A DNA stretch of 23,161 nt from positions 1 to 23,161 of the forward strand of contig JAZDEQ010000012.1 of assembly GCA_043808565.1 (NCBI GenBank), given 5' to 3'. The position numbers and the translations under genes are program-made. The DNA is from UBA12403 sp043808565 (lineage in GTDB: Bacteria; Patescibacteriota; Patescibacteriia; UBA9934; GWF2-40-263). Shown piece by piece: positions 19,819 to 23,161 of the stretch; within the stretch, counting starts at the first letter, position 1; each line of letters begins with the position of its first letter. The notes beneath the pieces are model-generated. The model ran no database searches, was not told the DNA's origin, and saw only the letters and a list, made by a program, of their open reading frames with translations.

Positions 19819-20250
19819 ATGTTGGTTGCCGAGTGGAATAAATCACCTTTGTCGATTAAAAAGCAAAAACAAATTTTGTCTGAAGTTACCAAGGCTTTAA
19901 AAATTAAAAAAAAGACCGCGGTGTCCGTAGCCTTTATTACGCCGGATAAAATCAAAAAATTAAATCATGATTATCGTGGAAAAAATAAAGTCACCGATGT
20001 TTTGTCTTTTAATTTTGATACCGACGGATTGTTAGGCGAAATTTTAATTTGTTTGGCTCAGGCTAAAAAACAAGCTAAAAGTTTTGGTTATTCATTAGAG
20101 GATGAGGTAACTATTCTTTTGGTTCACGGTTTGCTACATCTTTTTGGCCATGATCATTTGAAAACGTCAGAAGCGCAAAAAATGTTTACCTTAAAAAAGA
20201 AAATTTTAAAAAAATTAAAAGTTGATTGGGAACCAGTAGCCGCCGGCTAA
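19819..20250 (+). CDS. ybeY: endoribonuclease / rRNA maturation factor YbeY
   Basis: Zinc-dependent single-strand endoribonuclease acting in 16S rRNA 3'-end maturation and ribosome quality control. The product has 143 residues from ATG 19819. An upstream TTG at 19807 overlaps the preceding stop and is not needed. The family signature LNHDYRGKNKVTDVLSF lies at 48-64. The metal site HGLLHLFGHDH (103-113) provides His103, His107 and His113. The N-terminal half is short and lysine-rich but the catalytic core is complete. The start is one base after the previous gene's stop (TAGTATG), and dgkA follows after two bases. Confidence 0.94.
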   Translation: MLVAEWNKSPLSIKKQKQILSEVTKALKIKKKTAVSVAFITPDKIKKLNHDYRGKNKVTDVLSFNFDTDGLLGEILICLAQAKKQAKSFGYSLEDEVTILLVHGLLHLFGHDHLKTSEAQKMFTLKKKILKKLKVDWEPVAAG

Positions 20251-20252
20251 TT

Positions 20253-20624
20253 ATGTGGAATCTAAAAGCATTAATTAAAAGTCTTTCTCATGCTTTACGC
20301 GGCGTGATTTTGCTTTTAAAAACCGAGCAGAGTTTTCGTCTGCAATTGATGGTTTCGGGGCTAGTGATATTTTTTTGTCTGTTTTTACCAGTTACGGCTT
20401 TTGAAGTAATTGTTATCTTTTTATTGATTGCTTTGGTTTTGGTTTTAGAAATGATTAATAGTATTTTTGAACGACTAGTTGATACATTTAAGCCACGAAT
20501 TCACCCAGTGGTTGGTGAAATAAAAGACATTATGGCGGCTGCGGTTTTTGTCGCTGCTTTTTTTGCCGCTTTAATTGGTTTAATTATTTTTCTGCCGCAT
20601 TTTTGGCGCTTGTTTTCCTATTAA
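20253..20624 (+). CDS. dgkA: DgkA-type diacylglycerol / undecaprenol kinase
   Basis: Small integral-membrane lipid kinase (DAGK_prokar family). Gram-positive members phosphorylate undecaprenol, recycling the lipid carrier for cell wall synthesis. The product has 123 residues from ATG 20253. An amphipathic N terminus with the KTEQSFRLQ segment (23-31) precedes three membrane helices (about 32-49, 52-68 and 93-115). The active-site signature ExxNSxxExxVD is present as E66, N69, E73 and D77, followed by HPVVGEIKDIMAAAV. It lies two bases after ybeY, the same order as in many Firmicutes. Substrate choice (undecaprenol or diacylglycerol) cannot be read from the sequence. A longer start at 20226 would overlap ybeY and is less likely. 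Confidence 0.9.
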   Translation: MWNLKALIKSLSHALRGVILLLKTEQSFRLQLMVSGLVIFFCLFLPVTAFEVIVIFLLIALVLVLEMINSIFERLVDTFKPRIHPVVGEIKDIMAAAVFVAAFFAALIGLIIFLPHFWRLFSY

Positions 20625-20638
20625 AAAGTCGTTATACT
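20610..20638 (+). promoter_or_regulatory. promoter of ftsA, short leader
   Basis: TTGTTT (20610-20615) and TATACT (20633-20638) are separated by an ideal 17 bases. The expected transcription start is about 20644-20646, only a few bases before the ftsA ATG, giving a leaderless or nearly leaderless mRNA. The -35 overlaps the 3' end of dgkA. Confidence 0.5.
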
Positions 20639-20648
20639 TTTACCGCAT

Positions 20649-21911
20649 ATGACTGAAGAAATTATTGTCGGATTAGATGTTGGCTCCTTTGGAGTGCGGG
20701 TGGCCGTTGGCCAGCCCATACCTACGGAAGGCAACAAAAATTCCATTCATATTATTGGGGCTGTGGAAATCCCTTCCGAAGGGGTTAATAAAGGTTCAAT
20801 TACCAGCATCGAAGATGCGGTTTCTTCGGTTTCCAAAGCTTTAGAGCAAGCCGAGCGTTTAACCGGCATTCCCATGAGTCGAGTTTGGGTGGGTATTAAT
20901 GGTACTCATGTTACGGCCCAGGAAAGTCGGGGAGTTATTGGCGTGGCTCGAGCTGATGGCGAAATCCGTGAGGAGGATGTCGAGCGGGCCATCGAGGCCG
21001 CACGAACCGTGGCCATGCCAGCCAATAATGAAATTCTTCACGTCTTGCCTAAAAGTTTTACGGTCGATGGTCAGCGGGGCATTAAGGATCCGGTTGGTAT
21101 GAATGGTATTCGTTTGGAGGTTGATGCTTTGATTATTCAAGGCATGTCTTCACAAATTAAAAATTTAACCAAATGCATTCATCGCACTGGTATTGATATC
21201 GAGGATGTGGTTTTTTCCATTCTCGCAACTTCTGATGCCGTGATTACCAATAAGCAAAAAGAACTCGGCGTTTGCGTTATCAATATTGGTGCTTCCACTA
21301 CCAGCTTAGTGGTTTTTGAGGAAGGGGATGTTATTCATACCGCAGTTTTGCCCATTGGTTCAGCTCATATTACTTCTGATTTAGCTATTGGCCTGCGGAC
21401 CTCGATTGAGGTAGCCGAAAAAGCCAAAATATTATTTGCCAATGCTTCGCCCGAGGAGATCAGTAAAAAAGAAGAAATCAGTTTAGCCGAACTTGGGGCT
21501 GAAGAAGATGAAATCATTGGTCGTCGTTTTATTGCCGATGTGGCCGAAGCTCGAGTACAAGAAATTTTTGAAAAAATTGATGAAGAATTTAAAAAAGTCG
21601 GCCGTTCAGGTTTACTGCCAGCTGGTGTGGTTTTGACTGGTGGTGGGGCCAAGCTTCAGGGCATTACCGAAGCCGCCAAACGGGTTTTGCGTCTGCCAGC
21701 CTCTTTGGGCACGCCGATTGGGGTCACTTCAGTTGTTGAGAGAGTTAATGATCCTTCCATGTCCACGGCCATTGGTTTGGTTCTCTGGGGTCACCACCTT
21801 TCCGCGGTTTCCGAAGGCAATGGCCGCTTTGGTCAGATTTTTGATAGGGTTAAAGGCGTCAAAGAAGTCGCCGGCACAATTGGCAAATGGTTTCATTCAT
21901 TAAAGCCATAA
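20649..21911 (+). CDS. ftsA: cell division protein FtsA
   Basis: Actin-like ATPase that tethers FtsZ filaments to the membrane at midcell. It has 420 residues, normal for the family. The phosphate-1 loop is IVGLDVGSFGVRVAVG (6-21). The SHS2-type 1C domain covers about 85-165 (WVGINGTHVTAQESRGVIGV at its start). The phosphate-2 loop is GVCVINIGASTTSLVVFEEG (207-226). The adenosine motif is GVVLTGGGAKLQGI (326-339). The terminal segment VAGTIGKWFHSLKP is a short amphipathic membrane-targeting helix after a flexible linker. No SD is present, and a promoter sits just upstream. ftsZ is not in the window. Instead a coiled-coil gene starts four bases after the stop. Confidence 0.95.
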   Translation: MTEEIIVGLDVGSFGVRVAVGQPIPTEGNKNSIHIIGAVEIPSEGVNKGSITSIEDAVSSVSKALEQAERLTGIPMSRVWVGINGTHVTAQESRGVIGVARADGEIREEDVERAIEAARTVAMPANNEILHVLPKSFTVDGQRGIKDPVGMNGIRLEVDALIIQGMSSQIKNLTKCIHRTGIDIEDVVFSILATSDAVITNKQKELGVCVINIGASTTSLVVFEEGDVIHTAVLPIGSAHITSDLAIGLRTSIEVAEKAKILFANASPEEISKKEEISLAELGAEEDEIIGRRFIADVAEARVQEIFEKIDEEFKKVGRSGLLPAGVVLTGGGAKLQGITEAAKRVLRLPASLGTPIGVTSVVERVNDPSMSTAIGLVLWGHHLSAVSEGNGRFGQIFDRVKGVKEVAGTIGKWFHSLKP

Positions 21912-21915
21912 TTTT

Positions 21916-22992
21916 ATGTCTATACAATCGATCGAACCGTCCCCATGGCAACGAGAAATTCCGTTGGTTAAAAAAGAACCATTAAACAAAGAAAGTAAAC
22001 CATTTCAAAGAGAGGTATTTAAAAGAGAAGTTACAGATCAACTTCAAAATTTAAGTAAACCTGGTGCGCGTGAACGAACCAAAGCAGACGTTTTAGCACA
22101 AATTTTAGAAGAATTAGAAGACGACCACGCAGAATTAGAAAACGGAGCTAAAAGCGAGGCTGGTCTTTTAGCTGAAAAAATGCGAGTGGTTTTAGAAATG
22201 TTGGCTGATGAAAAAGCCGCTAATCATGGTAAAGAAAGTTTTGATGCGGCCATTAGAGTACATTCAGGAGATTTAGCTGAATTAAGAGATGCGGCTAAAA
22301 AAAGTGAGTTAGATTTAAAAACCAGAAATGAAATGGTTCTTTTGGAAGCTATTATTAATAAACTTCAAGAGTTGGAATCAAAAGAAGCAGTAGAGCGAGA
22401 AACAAAGAGAAAAGAAGAAGCGGCTAGAGCAAAGGCTACTGAGGCCGGGGCAGTTCACGAAGAAAAAGGCATACCGGATTCGTATGAAGTTATTAGACCA
22501 AGAGCTTCGTTGACTGAGCCGGTTGAGCCATTGATTGGTGCAAGAAATCAAAAAACAGAAAAACCAGATTCAGAAATTGCGGCTTTAAATAAAAAATTTG
22601 CTGATTTAAGAAAAGAAAGCCAAAAGTTTTGGCTTTGGCCAAAAACAAGAGAAAATCTTGAGACACAAATGAAAGATATTCGAATAGAAATAGCCGCTCT
22701 GCAAGGAGGTAGATATAAAAAGGTTGAAGGATCTCCTAGACAAACAATAGAAGAAGTAATGGAGCGAATTCAAATAGCTTCTGGTGAGGCATTTTATGAA
22801 CAAAAATGGGCTCTTAAAGACCCTCATGAGGTTCAATTGGCCAAAAATAAATTACAAAAAGAAGTTGAAAAAAAAGGATGGCTTAGATTTTTTGGCAGAG
22901 GGAGAGATTTAGAAAAAAAGATTCGTTATTTGGAACTTATTCAAAACGAGAATAAAATGCGATATCCAAATGCTAGAGATTATCGGGTTTAA
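21916..22992 (+). CDS. hypothetical coiled-coil protein downstream of ftsA
   Basis: A 358-residue, highly charged cytoplasmic protein with no signal peptide or TM helix. Residues about 50-180 are long helices rich in Glu, Lys, Ala and Leu (ADVLAQILEELEDDHAELEN; LLEAIINKLQELESKEAVER), predicted coiled coil. A Pro-containing break lies around 185-215. A second helical half contains WLWPKTRENLETQMKDI and, near the C terminus, KKGWLRFFGRGRDLEKKIRY; these two related W/F-basic patches might bind membrane or nucleic acid (inference). I do not recognise a family. It starts four bases after ftsA with no SD, so it is probably in the ftsA transcript and ends at the strong terminator. It uses AGA arginine codons and A-rich synonyms far more than ftsA. 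A division-linked role is suggested only by position. Confidence 0.75.
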   Translation: MSIQSIEPSPWQREIPLVKKEPLNKESKPFQREVFKREVTDQLQNLSKPGARERTKADVLAQILEELEDDHAELENGAKSEAGLLAEKMRVVLEMLADEKAANHGKESFDAAIRVHSGDLAELRDAAKKSELDLKTRNEMVLLEAIINKLQELESKEAVERETKRKEEAARAKATEAGAVHEEKGIPDSYEVIRPRASLTEPVEPLIGARNQKTEKPDSEIAALNKKFADLRKESQKFWLWPKTRENLETQMKDIRIEIAALQGGRYKKVEGSPRQTIEEVMERIQIASGEAFYEQKWALKDPHEVQLAKNKLQKEVEKKGWLRFFGRGRDLEKKIRYLELIQNENKMRYPNARDYRV

Positions 22993-23084
22993 AAAATCCA
23001 ATCGCAAAACCGGGTTAATGACCCAGGGCAATCGCACTTAAATTTCGCTAAACAAAAGGATTTTTAAAAAACAGTCATTTAAAG
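22993..23084. other. intergenic segment with direct repeats and small hairpin
   Basis: CAATCGCA occurs twice (22999-23006 and 23029-23036) on either side of a small hairpin GGGT-TAATG-ACCC (23012-23024). No ORF or poly-T is associated with it. It might be part of the transcript's 3' untranslated region. I see no recognisable RNA family. Confidence 0.35.
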
Positions 23085-23119
23085 AAAAACACCCTCGTCC
23101 AGGGTGTTTTTCGTTTTTT
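23085..23119 (+). terminator. strong intrinsic terminator
   Basis: An 11-bp perfect stem (AAAAACACCCT 23085-23095 with AGGGTGTTTTT 23101-23111), a five-base loop CGTCC and a tail CGTTTTTT. It ends the ftsA/coiled-coil transcript. Confidence 0.93.
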
Positions 23120-23120
23120 C

Positions 23121-23129
23121 TGATAAAAT
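23121..23129 (+). promoter_or_regulatory. probable extended -10 promoter at the window edge
   Basis: TGATAAAAT follows the terminator directly and has the same TGnTAAAAT form as the element at 4109-4117. It points off the window. The ATG overlapping it (23128) opens only a six-codon frame, so the gene it serves is not visible here. Confidence 0.4.
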
Positions 23130-23161
23130 GAATGGGTTGAAAGATTAGATAAAAAACTTTT

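Noticed and set aside
22993..23084. Riboswitch or small RNA
   Set aside because: Only a four-bp hairpin and an 8-base direct repeat are visible. There is no conserved core I can recognise and no regulatory link to a downstream gene.

Overview
The window looks like part of a chromosome from an uncultivated Patescibacteria (CPR) lineage. This rests on three things. Consecutive genes carry a signal peptide plus a two-helix 'T4SS pilin-like' membrane module fused to very large Ig/TIG/DUF4215 ectodomains, a combination I associate with that group. Genes are tightly packed, with intergenic gaps of 1 to 12 bases. Nearly all genes lack Shine-Dalgarno sequences. The genetic code looks standard: one gene ends in TGA, the rest in TAA or TAG. 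The assignment to CPR is inference from gene content; no rRNA is present.

Layout: (1) Bases 1-700 hold a decayed IS630-type transposase 3' end, an inverted repeat and a short unrecognised ORF. (2) Bases 752-3619 are housekeeping: signal peptidase I, histidyl-tRNA synthetase, ribosomal protein bS21 with a strong SD and its own terminator, and a YqeY-family protein. (3) Bases 3624-19817 are a surface-protein block. Three consecutive proteins of 140, 678 and 3603 aa share the topology signal peptide / TM / basic cytoplasmic loop / TM, and in the two larger ones an increasingly long exported region follows. Three single-pass membrane proteins of 286, 226 and 340 aa come next, all carrying thrombospondin type-3-like Asp-rich calcium-binding repeats, the same kind of repeat that ends the 3603-aa protein. 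(4) Bases 19819-22992 return to housekeeping: YbeY, a DgkA-type lipid kinase, FtsA and an uncharacterised coiled-coil protein. A strong terminator follows, then a probable promoter pointing off the window.

The most interesting system is the surface block. The 3603-aa protein combines a pilin-like membrane anchor, four TIG/IPT domains, three copies of a Big_5-plus-Ig-like unit, two arrays of cysteine-rich DUF4215 repeats, a VWA domain with an intact MIDAS and a large Cys-rich insertion, and terminal TSP3 repeats. This reads as a giant disulfide- and calcium-stabilised adhesin, with five associated membrane proteins encoded beside it. A role in attachment to a host or to other cells is inference. 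The block lies between rpsU-yqeY and ybeY-dgkA, genes that are near one another in many Gram-positive genomes, so it may be an expansion inside an old conserved neighbourhood.

A second notable signal is translational. Only rpsU (bS21) has a textbook SD. Other starts have none, and some lie just downstream of a clear -10 box, as expected for leaderless mRNAs. This resembles the bS21-linked SD regulation known in Bacteroidota.
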